A stretch of 64,000 nucleotides of DNA from Sphingopyxis sp. CCNWLW2 (GTDB lineage Bacteria > Pseudomonadota > Alphaproteobacteria > Sphingomonadales > Sphingomonadaceae), in NCBI RefSeq assembly GCF_037095755.1, contig NZ_JBAWKJ010000002.1, forward strand, positions 930,001 to 994,000. The letters run 5' to 3'. The notes below the pieces were generated by a model. The model was not told where the DNA came from. It saw nothing but the letters and a program-made list of their open reading frames with translations, and did no database searches. Every line of letters starts with the position of its first letter. Position 1 is the first letter of the stretch. The position numbers were made by a program, and so were the translations under genes. Positions 1 to 15,655 of this stretch are shown one piece after another.

Positions 1-411
1 GCGCTGCAGACAGCCGACGACTTCACCCTCGCGGCGAGCTTCGACCGGGCGTTCAGCGCGCGAACGGGCGGAGGAATACAGGTTTACGGTTTCCGGGAGG
101 CCGCGCGCGATCCCGGCTATTCGCTGGCAAGCGGTGGGACCACGATCTACCTGTTTCGCGAACTTGGGCGCGCCACTCTGGTCGGCACATTGGGGTACAG
201 CCATCTCGAGGCCGACGCACGGCTGTTCCTCTATCCAAAACGCCGGGTCGAGGACCGCTATAATGCCAGTCTTGCGATGACGCTGCGGTCCCTGCGCCTC
301 GGCAGTTTCGCACCGCTGATACGCCTCAAATGGGAGCGCAATCGCTCCTCGATCGAAATTTACGACTACCGCCGCGTTGCCGCCGAATTTGGCGTCACAT
401 CGGCATTCTGA
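1..411 (+). CDS. Slam-type surface lipoprotein assembly modifier, C-terminal part (5' end outside window)
   Basis: The frame is open from the first base and ends with TGA at 409-411, giving the last 136 residues of a protein that begins upstream. These residues read as alternating amphipathic strands with a terminal aromatic (ending TSAF), as expected for an outer-membrane beta-barrel. The pattern matches the DUF560/Slam barrel that moves lipoproteins to the outer face of the outer membrane. The next gene, 8-14 bases downstream on the same strand, is a TbpB-like lipoprotein, which is the usual Slam partner. Seen: partial barrel and context. Inferred: the Slam assignment. An unrelated outer-membrane protein is possible, because the N-terminal TPR part is not in the window. 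Confidence 0.72.
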   Translation, partial: ALQTADDFTLAASFDRAFSARTGGGIQVYGFREAARDPGYSLASGGTTIYLFRELGRATLVGTLGYSHLEADARLFLYPKRRVEDRYNASLAMTLRSLRLGSFAPLIRLKWERNRSSIEIYDYRRVAAEFGVTSAF

Positions 412-424
412 CGGGGATATGTTT

Positions 425-2353
425 ATGCGATCGATACGTTCCAAAAAGGCGACGGCGATGGTTTCGTTGACGGCGCTGAGCTTGATGCTGGCTGGCTGCG
501 GCGGCGGGAGCGGGGGCGTCAACTCAACACCCCCGCCGCCGACGTCTACGCCGACACCCACGCCGACGCCCACGCCCACGCCCGTGCCGACACCTACTCC
601 GATCCCGACGCCCACGCCCACGCCTACACCTACGCCCGTGCCGACACCGACACCGACACCGACGCCCACACCCACGCCGACACCGACACCCACGCCGACA
701 CCCACGCCTACTCCGATCCCGACGCCTACCCCAACGCCGCCCAAAATCTTGGGAAAGCCAACGGTCAGTTCGACATTTGCGGCCTTAGCCAACGCGGTCA
801 GCGTCGATTATGATGCCGGCCGTGCCCAACCCGCGTCCGGCGGTGCGGTGACGGATGCCAGCCTGGCCTATGACGCTGGCACGGACAGCTTTACCCTCAA
901 AGCCGGTTCCGAACAGCTCGTCTTCGGACCGGGCGATTTTAAGGTCCTGTCCTCCAAGGGGACGCGCCACGAGAAAATCGATGGGGACAAGATCACCCAA
1001 CTCGACCTCGATTGGGGCGCGCAGACTGACTTCACGACCACCCCTGGCTATGTGGTGCTTGCCCAGCTCATTTCCCGGCAGCGCGACGTTGCCACCAGTA
1101 TTGATCGCTATCGCGCGATCGATTTCGCTTTCGGCCTGCCCAGTGCCGCGTCCGCCGTGCCCAGGTCCGGCAATGCCGCCTATGACCTGACCTTCAGCGG
1201 CACCCGCTCCTCCAATGCCTCAGCCAATTTGCTGGATGTGGCAGGGCACGGAACCGCGCTGGTCGACTTCGGAACCGGACGGCTCGAAATCGCCGCCAAG
1301 ACTTTCACGTTCAATTTTTTCGGCGGCGGCGTCATCAGCACCGAAAGCGATGGAGAGGTGAAGGCTGTCGGCGCAATCGTCGCGGGCGAAAACCGTTTTA
1401 CGGGCAGGTTCATCGCACAGGCGGGCGCATCCGATAGTTATGCGGGCGACATGACCGGATCCTTTTTCGGACCTGCCGCCGAGGATATCGGCGGGGCGCT
1501 CTATGGCGCCTCGGGCTCGCTCTATTACAGCCTCGCCTTCGCCGGCTATGGCCTGCCGGAGACCGCGGCCGGCGATACGCTTGCCAATCTGAAAGGGGTG
1601 CCCCGCTTCCGAACGGTCAAGACGACCGTCTCGCTGCCTGGCTCGGGGCTCCTGTATCCGCCACCGTTGGCGGAAACGATCCGTTACAATGCCGACACCG
1701 GCACCTATACGTTCCCCGCCGGAGCAAATGTGGGGCTTTTTCTTGCAGTCGGCCCCGCCAATCGCGCTGCGGACAAGGATGCGGGCGACCTGCGCGCCTA
1801 TGCGGGGACAGAGACGGTCGCCGGTACGAAGATAGATTATTCGGTTGGCTTGTTCGATGGCAATACCGATGGCATCGAATTGACATATGCCAGCTTCATG
1901 CGTGTTTTCACGCATCGCGATAGCGGCGGCGACGGCCTCGAATATATCGGCTTCGGCAGCTTCACCCCGCCCGATCAATTGCCGCGGAGCGGCAGCGCCA
2001 CCTATGCCGGCCGCCTTTTCGGCGACGTCAATGACGGCTCGAAAATCGTCGCCTCGCTGAACGGCCGATCCGACCTTACCGCGAATTTCGGAACCGGCGT
2101 GTTGGCGGCGAGCCTGTTCCCCAACCGGGTTGGGCTCGACGGCGTCTCGACGGCGCTTGGCCGGTATGATTTCGCCGGGTCGATCGACGCCTTCACGGCT
2201 GCATTCAACGGAGCGTGGAACTCGGGTACGGGGAGCCTGATCGGTCGTTTCTACGGCAATGCTGCCCAGGAATATGCGGCTGTTTTCAATATCAACGACC
2301 CGGCAGTGGGCAATATGACAGGCATCGCCATAGGGAAGCAAACCGTGCCTTAA
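425..2353 (+). CDS. TbpB-like surface lipoprotein with Pro-Thr repeat linker
   Basis: The product is an approximately 642-aa lipoprotein. A short basic N-terminus and hydrophobic stretch end in the lipobox LAGC, so the mature protein starts at Cys. A Gly/Ser patch and about 70 residues of Pro-Thr repeats follow, forming a probable extended stalk. The rest is beta-rich and contains two TbpB-type barrel signatures, [13 protein letters not shown] near the middle and [12 protein letters not shown] close to the C-terminus. This family binds host or environmental ligands at the surface and is exported by Slam, whose 3' end lies just upstream. The start at 425 is preferred over ATG 419 because GGGGA at 413-417 gives better spacing. 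The ligand is unknown; transferrin is unlikely in an environmental bacterium. Confidence 0.8.
   Translation: MRSIRSKKATAMVSLTALSLMLAGCGGGSGGVNSTPPPPTSTPTPTPTPTPTPVPTPTPIPTPTPTPTPTPVPTPTPTPTPTPTPTPTPTPTPTPTPIPTPTPTPPKILGKPTVSSTFAALANAVSVDYDAGRAQPASGGAVTDASLAYDAGTDSFTLKAGSEQLVFGPGDFKVLSSKGTRHEKIDGDKITQLDLDWGAQTDFTTTPGYVVLAQLISRQRDVATSIDRYRAIDFAFGLPSAASAVPRSGNAAYDLTFSGTRSSNASANLLDVAGHGTALVDFGTGRLEIAAKTFTFNFFGGGVISTESDGEVKAVGAIVAGENRFTGRFIAQAGASDSYAGDMTGSFFGPAAEDIGGALYGASGSLYYSLAFAGYGLPETAAGDTLANLKGVPRFRTVKTTVSLPGSGLLYPPPLAETIRYNADTGTYTFPAGANVGLFLAVGPANRAADKDAGDLRAYAGTETVAGTKIDYSVGLFDGNTDGIELTYASFMRVFTHRDSGGDGLEYIGFGSFTPPDQLPRSGSATYAGRLFGDVNDGSKIVASLNGRSDLTANFGTGVLAASLFPNRVGLDGVSTALGRYDFAGSIDAFTAAFNGAWNSGTGSLIGRFYGNAAQEYAAVFNINDPAVGNMTGIAIGKQTVP
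534..745 (+). repeat. Tandem hexanucleotide repeat encoding (Pro-Thr)n
   Basis: This stretch is built from six-base units such as CCCACG, CCGACA and CCTACG. Each encodes Pro-Thr, with occasional Pro-Val or Pro-Ile interruptions. Because the unit is two codons, gain or loss of units changes stalk length without breaking the frame. Confidence 0.85.
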
Positions 2354-2520
2354 ACGCCCGGGAAACAGTCAGATATACCCGTTCAGAAAGCAGCGTCGCC
2401 AATCACCTTGGCGACCTGCGACTCCCCTGCTTGCGAGCGCGAGTTCAGAACCCCCACGCGCCGGATGACCATATCGGTGTCATGCCTTCACGGGAACGGT
2501 GCTGTGATAGGTGGAAGCGC

Positions 2521-3267
2521 TCAGTCCGCGGTCTTCGGCAGCGGCCCGCTGATCGAACTCGCGCGCCGCAAATTCTCCATACCCGGAAGCGGGTCGGAGG
2601 GCGGCAGTTCGAACGGCTTGGGCATCGGCGGCGGCAGGCTCAGCCGGTCGGCGAATAGCAAGCGGCCCGGCCCGAGCTTGTAGAGGATCATCGGCAACAG
2701 CTCTTCGCCGAACACGAAGCAGCCTTCGCTGCGCCCCAGCTTTCCCTGCGTCGCGATCAGCGCCGGGTCGGCGTACCAGGCGCCGTGCACGACGATCGCG
2801 CGCTGGTCAGCCGAATAATTGTCGGGTTCAAGCCCCGCGAGCCGCATCGACGAGCCGTTGGCGCCCCAATAATAATCGCTGGTACGATACGCGCCGCGCG
2901 AGGTCGCCAGGCTGCCCACGCGGTTCGAGAAATTCTTGAGCCAGCCGTCGTGCTGCGGGTCCGATCCGCGACCGTGCGTCACCGGGAACATCTCGACCTT
3001 GCCCGCGACCATGTCGACCAGCGCAAAGCGCGGGCGCGACGAAGGCAGGCCGAAATCGACCACGCCGACGCGGTCGCTCTGCGGGATATTGCGTCCCTGC
3101 ATCGCGAGTTGCTTCTTCGCCACGGCGAGATAATCGACTGGCGGCGGCAAAGGCGCCACCGGCTGCTGAATCCAGTTGGGGAGCTGTGCGCGTGCGGGCA
3201 CGGCGGCCATTGCCCCCGCCCCAGCCATCGCTGCCAACATCGCCCGTCGATCGATCAATTCATTCAC
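2521..3267 (-). CDS. Murein L,D-transpeptidase catalytic-domain (YkuD_2-type) protein
   Basis: The product is a 248-aa exported protein. A GTG start at 3267 gives MNELIDRRAMLAAM..., a short twin-arginine-like n-region, hydrophobic core and AxA-type cleavage site (VPARA). The catalytic region has HGAWYADP followed by a GRSEGCFVF segment, with Cys183 as the likely nucleophile of the L,D-transpeptidase fold. Such proteins act on peptidoglycan stem peptides in the periplasm. A longer ATG start upstream is possible but would bury the signal peptide. The C-terminal tail is Pro-rich. It stands alone, with no cell-wall gene beside it. The exact reaction (cross-linking, lipoprotein attachment or hydrolysis) cannot be told from sequence. 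Confidence 0.75.
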   Translation of the reverse strand: MNELIDRRAMLAAMAGAGAMAAVPARAQLPNWIQQPVAPLPPPVDYLAVAKKQLAMQGRNIPQSDRVGVVDFGLPSSRPRFALVDMVAGKVEMFPVTHGRGSDPQHDGWLKNFSNRVGSLATSRGAYRTSDYYWGANGSSMRLAGLEPDNYSADQRAIVVHGAWYADPALIATQGKLGRSEGCFVFGEELLPMILYKLGPGRLLFADRLSLPPPMPKPFELPPSDPLPGMENLRRASSISGPLPKTAD

Positions 3268-3436
3268 TTGCAACCCAACCCCGCATTGGCCGCCTTTTAC
3301 GGTCCTTCGACTTTGCATAAGTCGTGTGTTGGCCGCGAAAGGCAAGCGGATGGTTCCCCTTCATGCGGGAAGATGTGCCATATATGCCATGAATAGCGAG
3401 TTTACGCTGCTGTAAGGCTGCGTTAGGACACGCGCC

Positions 3437-3781
3437 ATGAACGCAATCATCTGGCACAACCCCTCTTGCGGCACCTCGCGCAAGACGCTGGCGATCCTTC
3501 AGGAAACGCCCGGCGTCGCGCTGACGGTCGTCGAATATCTGAAAAACCCGTACAGCGCGGACAAGCTGCGCCAGCTATTCAAGGACGCCGGGCTGACCGC
3601 GCGCGACGCGCTGCGCCTGCGGGGCACCGATGCCGAGGAACGCGGGCTCAAGGATGCCGGCGAAGATGAAATCGTCACCGCGATGGCTGCCAATCCCGCC
3701 TATGTCGAACGCCCGTTCGTCGAAACCGATAAAGGCGTGAGACTGTGCCGCCCGCAGGACCGGGTGCTCGAAATCCTCTAA
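3437..3781 (+). CDS. arsC: Arsenate reductase (glutaredoxin-coupled), ArsC family
   Basis: The 114-aa length is normal for the thioredoxin-fold ArsC family. The N-terminal motif HNPSCGTSR carries the single catalytic Cys11, which attacks arsenate; the mixed disulfide is resolved by glutathione/glutaredoxin. The later segment [12 protein letters not shown], with a conserved Arg, is the expected anion-binding part. There is no arsR or arsB neighbour, so this is a housekeeping copy or a YfgD-type relative rather than part of an ars operon. It ends four bases into the convergent recF. Confidence 0.88.
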   Translation: MNAIIWHNPSCGTSRKTLAILQETPGVALTVVEYLKNPYSADKLRQLFKDAGLTARDALRLRGTDAEERGLKDAGEDEIVTAMAANPAYVERPFVETDKGVRLCRPQDRVLEIL

Positions 3782-4887
3782 CCGGCGACGATCCGCCCGC
3801 CCGCGATCCGGAAGCGCGTGACCGGCCCCGGCATATCGTCGAACAGCGCCGCCTCGGTTCCCGTCAGCCATGCCTGCCCGCCCTGCCCAGCGAGCCGCTC
3901 GTAGAGCGCACTGCGGCGCAGCGGGTCGAGATGCGCGGCGACCTCGTCGAGCAGCAGCACCGGCCTTTGCCCGCGAGCACGCGCGACGCTATCGCTGTGC
4001 GCCAGGACGAGCGAGAGCAGCATCGCCTTTTGCTCGCCGGTCGAGCAGCGTGCCGCCGCGCGGCCGGTCGCGGCGTGGACGGCGGAGAGGTCATCGCGGT
4101 GCGGGCCGGTGGTCGCGCGGCCCGCAGCGGCATCGATGCGGCGGCGCGACGCGAACAGCGCCTTGAGCACCTCAACGTCGTGCGGCGCCGTCCGCGCAGC
4201 GCCTTCGCTGTCGACCAGAGTCAGCAGCGGGCGCGCGAACGGCGCGTCGGGCTGGCCCGCGAGTTCGGCCGACAGCCCCGCGAGCATCTGCTGCCGCGCC
4301 GCATCCATCGCCGCGCCATGTTCGGCGAGCTGCGCCTCGAGGCTCGTCAGCCATTGCTGGTCGGCGTGCCCGGGATCGGCGAGCAGCTTCCCGCGCGCAC
4401 GGAGCGCCGCCTCGTAGCGATTGCTGTGCTGCGCGTGGCGCGGATCGAGCGCCAGCACGAGGCGGTCGAGGAAGCGCCGCCGGTTGCCCGCGGTCTCGAC
4501 GAACAGCCGGTCCATCGCAGGGGTCAGCCACAGGACCGCCAGCCAGTCGCCGAGCGCGGTCGCCGCGGCGGTCGCGCCATTGATGCGCACGATCCGCCGC
4601 CCCGGCTGCGCGGCCTCGATCCCCGTGCCGAGCGCCACCGGCGCGAGGTCGGTGCCCGCCTGGACCTCCGCAAAGACGGCAAAGCCGCCGCTCGCCCCGT
4701 CGCGCACCATGTCGGACAGCGCAGCACGGCGAAGGCCGCGGCCGGGCGCGAGCAGCGAGATCGCCTCCAAGATATTGGTCTTGCCCGCGCCATTGTCGCC
4801 GTGCAGCGCGACGAGCCCCGGCGCGGCCGCCATGTCCGCGCCGGCATGATTGCGAAAATCGGTCAGCGAAAGGCGGGTCAGCGTCAT
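3778..4887 (-). CDS. recF: DNA replication/repair protein RecF
   Basis: The 369-aa length is typical. The N-terminus [14 protein letters not shown] is the RecF signature, followed by Walker A GDNGAGKT (residues 30-37) and a C-terminal ABC signature plus Walker B region ([11 protein letters not shown]). RecF binds ATP and DNA and loads RecA with RecO and RecR at gaps. In this window it is not next to dnaN, so the dnaA-dnaN-recF arrangement is absent here. It is convergent with arsC, the stop codons overlapping. Confidence 0.93.
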   Translation of the reverse strand: MTLTRLSLTDFRNHAGADMAAAPGLVALHGDNGAGKTNILEAISLLAPGRGLRRAALSDMVRDGASGGFAVFAEVQAGTDLAPVALGTGIEAAQPGRRIVRINGATAAATALGDWLAVLWLTPAMDRLFVETAGNRRRFLDRLVLALDPRHAQHSNRYEAALRARGKLLADPGHADQQWLTSLEAQLAEHGAAMDAARQQMLAGLSAELAGQPDAPFARPLLTLVDSEGAARTAPHDVEVLKALFASRRRIDAAAGRATTGPHRDDLSAVHAATGRAAARCSTGEQKAMLLSLVLAHSDSVARARGQRPVLLLDEVAAHLDPLRRSALYERLAGQGGQAWLTGTEAALFDDMPGPVTRFRIAGGRIVAG

Positions 4888-5055
4888 CTGCCTGTCCGCC
4901 TACCCCAGCCCCTCGCGCGATTCCAGTCCGACGCCGAGCGTGGTTCCGTTGAATATTTTCCGACTAGCGGGAATTTTCACCATCTTAGCGCATTTTTCGC
5001 GACGAAATAATCTGTCGCGGACCCAAAAACCCCACTTAACCGCCAATGAATGAAA

Positions 5056-5073
5056 TTGGCACGGTCCCTGCAA
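5056..5073 (+). promoter_or_regulatory. Near-consensus sigma-54 (RpoN) promoter
   Basis: The sequence TTGGCACGGTCCCTGCAA matches the sigma-54 consensus YTGGCACGRNNNTTGCW with one mismatch. The invariant GG (5058-5059) and GC (5070-5071) are separated by exactly ten bases. It lies 57 bases upstream of the 42-aa membrane peptide gene and PspC gene, and outside any coding region. Phage-shock operons in other proteobacteria are sigma-54 dependent, which supports the call. Confidence 0.7.
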
Positions 5074-5087
5074 TAGTATCGGCATCC

Positions 5088-5311
5088 ACCGGATGGCCCG
5101 GAATGGAAGGTTCAAGGAAGGAAAATATCATGGCCCATTTCAATGTCGACTCGTTCAAGAGCTACGCGATTGCCGCTGTTGCCTCGCTTTACTGCTCGAT
5201 GATGTTCCTCGCCGCTGTCGGCCCGAACGCTGCACATTTCGGTGGACTGGTCGCCTGACCGGTCCCCGTACCCCGCCAATAACGCCGGCCGGATGGCCGG
5301 GATGGAAAGGA
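5088..5311 (+). repeat. Repeated leader motif in front of both genes of the PspC unit
   Basis: The 22-base stretch starting about 5089 and that starting about 5289 are nearly the same (CCGGATGGCC...ATGGAAGG against CCGGATGGCC...ATGGAAAGG). Each ends in the ribosome-binding site of the gene that follows (starts at 5130 and 5317). Confidence 0.55.
5130..5258 (+). CDS. Small (42 aa) single-span membrane peptide
   Basis: The peptide begins MAHFNVDSFKSYAIAAVASLY and has one hydrophobic segment (about residues 12-34). A strong ribosome-binding site, AAGGAAGGAAA (5114-5124), precedes the ATG. It lies first in a two-gene unit behind the sigma-54 promoter, with the PspC gene 58 bases downstream. I do not recognise a named family. 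By position it could play the part of a small Psp partner such as PspB, but no PspB sequence pattern is evident. The strong RBS, promoter and context make it a real gene rather than a chance ORF. Confidence 0.72.
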   Translation: MAHFNVDSFKSYAIAAVASLYCSMMFLAAVGPNAAHFGGLVA

Positions 5312-5316
5312 AAGAA

Positions 5317-5496
5317 ATGAAACAGGGTTTTCGCAAGAATCGTCGCGACGGGATGATCTTCGGTGTGTGTGCCGGGATGTCAGACCAGTTCGGCATCGAC
5401 GTCTTGTGGACGCGCGTCGGCTTTGTCGCCCTGACGCTTTTGGGCTTCGGCCTGCCTCTGCTGCTGTACCTCGCCGTCGCGATCCTCGCGCCCTAG
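5317..5496 (+). CDS. PspC-domain envelope-stress protein
   Basis: The 59-aa product has the compact PspC domain: a basic N-terminus (MKQGFRKNRRDGMIFGVCAGMSD), a short amphipathic part and a long hydrophobic helix (LLGFGLPLLLYLAVAIL). PspC proteins sit in the inner membrane and sense or relieve envelope stress, in classical systems by controlling PspA. The ATG at 5317 follows AAAGGAAAG; an upstream in-frame ATG at 5293 is less well placed. No pspA or pspF is in the window. It is the second gene after the sigma-54 promoter, and a terminator follows. Confidence 0.85.
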   Translation: MKQGFRKNRRDGMIFGVCAGMSDQFGIDVLWTRVGFVALTLLGFGLPLLLYLAVAILAP

Positions 5497-5559
5497 GACA
5501 GCCAAGGGCCGGACGCCTTCAAGGCGCAGTCGCACCGGCCCGCATATTCCCAGGACCAA

Positions 5560-5590
5560 GGGCTCACCGGCCACCCCGGTGGGCCCTTTT
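5560..5590 (+). terminator. Rho-independent terminator of the PspC unit
   Basis: The inverted repeat GGGCTCACCGG / CCGGTGGGCCC (one G-T wobble) has a five-base loop and is followed directly by TTTT. It lies 64 bases after the PspC stop codon. Confidence 0.85.
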
Positions 5591-5605
5591 CTATTTGTCG
5601 GCTCG

Positions 5606-5622
5606 CGACTGATTGCGGACGT
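5606..5622 (+). repeat. Dispersed short repeat CGACYGATTGCGGACGT, copy 1
   Basis: This copy matches 31007-31023 at 16 of 17 positions. Both copies lie shortly before an unassigned, less GC-rich small gene. An inverted echo (CGTCCGC followed by TTCCCACCCC) occurs just after the gene at about 5931-5947. Confidence 0.5.
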
Positions 5623-5666
5623 TTGGCTGTCGGCTCTATACCGTTCTGGCAAAGAGGAGCGATCCA

Positions 5667-5921
5667 GTGACCAAGCGGCGGAAGCCCTTAATATCGGAGC
5701 AGCAAGCGAAGGACTTGGCTGCCGAGTATTTAGCCAAACAAGACTTGCTAGGTTGGCGTTTTGATGTCGCGGAAGCACATCGGGCCGGAATTGACCCCAG
5801 TAACTGGACTGTGATTTTCGACCGATTTTCACCGGAAGGGACCGTGGTCGATGGTCCGCAAGTTCTCGTCGTAAATGGAATGACGGGCGAAGTTCGCACG
5901 CTGGAATCGTACTACGAATAA
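5667..5921 (+). CDS. Hypothetical protein (84 aa), possible cassette gene
   Basis: A GTG start at 5667 is preceded by AGAGGAG with good spacing. The predicted protein is small and soluble, with a C-terminal beta-hairpin-like part (VVDGPQVLVVNGMTGEVRTLE) reminiscent of PepSY or immunity-protein folds; I cannot assign a family. Its base composition is visibly less GC-rich than its neighbours. It is bordered upstream by a short sequence (5606-5622) that recurs 16 of 17 bases in front of the other unassigned, similarly less GC-rich gene at 31031. This suggests a small mobile or recently acquired insertion. It converges on rpoC. Confidence 0.6.
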   Translation: MTKRRKPLISEQQAKDLAAEYLAKQDLLGWRFDVAEAHRAGIDPSNWTVIFDRFSPEGTVVDGPQVLVVNGMTGEVRTLESYYE

Positions 5922-5961
5922 CTCCGGATAGCGTCCGCTTCCCACCCCAAACCAGCCAAAG

Positions 5962-5992
5962 AAAAAGCCCCGCCGGATCGCTCCGGCAGGGC
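5962..5992 (-). terminator. Rho-independent terminator of rpoBC
   Basis: On the minus strand the hairpin GCCCTGCCGGA / TCCGGCGGGGC is followed by TTTTT. It lies 31 bases after the rpoC stop codon and is the natural end of the rpoB-rpoC transcript. Confidence 0.88.
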
Positions 5993-6022
5993 TCATTTCT
6001 GTCAGTCCGAAGACCGAGGAGT

Positions 6023-10306
<4,284 letters not shown>

Positions 10307-10361
10307 ATTCTAAGCTCCACTCTTCCCCCCTCGCCGCAGGCGAAGGGGGTGAGGAAAATCA

Positions 10362-14540
<4,179 letters not shown>

Positions 14541-14718
14541 AAGTGATTGTCTCGCCTTAGAAAAATAGCTCGCGAGCGCAGGAGAAACGCAAAAAGGCCG
14601 CGACCAACCGTTGCCGGTTTACCGCAGCTTTCCAACGCATCTCGAAATCCCCGCCGCCCTATCCGTACAGCCCGTTGCGCAAAGTCAGGCTCTATCTCGG
14701 ACGATGGGGTATGACGGC

Positions 14719-14747
14719 AATATAGGATTGGGGGTGTCGGGTGTCAA
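14719..14747 (-). promoter_or_regulatory. Sigma-70 promoter of rpoBC
   Basis: On the minus strand TTGACA (14742-14747) and TATATT (14719-14724) are separated by exactly 17 bases, close to the ideal housekeeping promoter. The implied 5' untranslated leader of rpoB is about 170 bases. It lies between the DUF4197 gene and rpoB, so rpoBC can be transcribed independently. Confidence 0.82.
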
Positions 14748-14768
14748 CGGGAGCACCCGATCGAAATC

Positions 14769-15437
14769 CTAGAAAATGCCTTTCAGGAGGTTTGCCGGGT
14801 TCCGTCGCAGCGCCGCCTCCTCCCCCGCCATATAGTGGAATATGCCCTTCAGCGCCTGATCGGTCACCGACCGTGTCAGCCCGTCACGCGTCAGCCCGGC
14901 CGACGCAAGCAATTGATTGCCCTTCGACAACTGGTCGAGCTGGCGATAGGCACCGACATTTTCCAGCGCCGATCCGATCAGCGGCGACACCCTGGTGAAC
15001 AGCACGCCGCCCGCACTCGACTGAAGATAGCGCGTCGCGCCGTCGTTTTGCGTCACCAGCCCCGGCGCGTCGGTCCAGCGCAGATTGTCGATCGCGGCGC
15101 GAAACACCGGCTTCGCCTCGCCCGCCGCCTTGCCGCCCGCATCGTTCAGGCTTTTGGTCAGATTGGTGGCGAGCCCCAGCCTGTCGCCCATGCCAAAGAG
15201 TTTCGACGCCAGCTTCCCGCCCGCGCCGGGTAACAATATGCGCACCGCGGTATCGCGATAAAAGGCGCCGGGCTCCGCGAGCTTGTCGAGCGCGCCATCG
15301 GACGCGCCCGCGATCAGCCCCTTCACTCCGCCCTTCGGCAGCTTCGCCATCACCCACGGCGCGTGAATCAAAGCGAGCGCCCCGATCGCGCCGGTAAGTA
15401 GCATCCGCCGCGCCATCATTGCTTCGTCCGATTCCAT
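14769..15437 (-). CDS. DUF4197 domain-containing exported protein
   Basis: The 222-aa product begins MESDEAMMARRMLLTGAIGALALIHAPWVMA, a signal peptide or membrane anchor with an arginine pair. The body (SDGALDKLAEPGAFYRDTAVRILLPG, a long helical part, and FHYMAGEEAALRRNP near the end) is the DUF4197 pattern of periplasmic helical proteins of unknown function. The start at 15437 has AGGAAAGG upstream; another ATG lies seven codons in. It lies on the minus strand between the GGDEF gene and rpoB. Its end is only 22 bases from the -35 box of the rpoB promoter. Confidence 0.8.
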   Translation of the reverse strand: MESDEAMMARRMLLTGAIGALALIHAPWVMAKLPKGGVKGLIAGASDGALDKLAEPGAFYRDTAVRILLPGAGGKLASKLFGMGDRLGLATNLTKSLNDAGGKAAGEAKPVFRAAIDNLRWTDAPGLVTQNDGATRYLQSSAGGVLFTRVSPLIGSALENVGAYRQLDQLSKGNQLLASAGLTRDGLTRSVTDQALKGIFHYMAGEEAALRRNPANLLKGIF

Positions 15438-15532
15438 GAGGCGACCTTTCCTGCCCGTGATCGATGCGGAGCCTATCAGCAAAACTGCCGCGGCCAAAGC
15501 GCGACGGCGGTTTGGGGGTGGGGAGCCGCACT

Positions 15533-15621
15533 TGTGCACCCCGGCGAAAGCCGGGGTCCAGAATTCTAACGCGAACCTAGCGTGTTTCCGCACTGGGCCC
15601 CGGCTTTCGCCGGGGTGCACA
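15533..15621. repeat. Inverted pair of 29-base palindromic repeats
   Basis: Copy A is at 15533-15561 and copy B at 15593-15621 in opposite orientation; they agree at 28 of 29 positions. Each copy is itself a hairpin (CCCCGGC-GAAA-GCCGGGG). The pair sits between the 3' end of the GGDEF gene and the DUF4197 gene. It can fold as two small hairpins or one long stem, and may serve as a transcription terminator or REP-like element. Confidence 0.85.
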
Positions 15622-15655
15622 TCTCTATCGTCTACAATCGGTCGGAAACCGATAC

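Noticed and set aside
534..745. Regular short repeats as a possible CRISPR array
   Set aside because: The units are six bases without unique spacers and encode the Pro-Thr stalk in frame.
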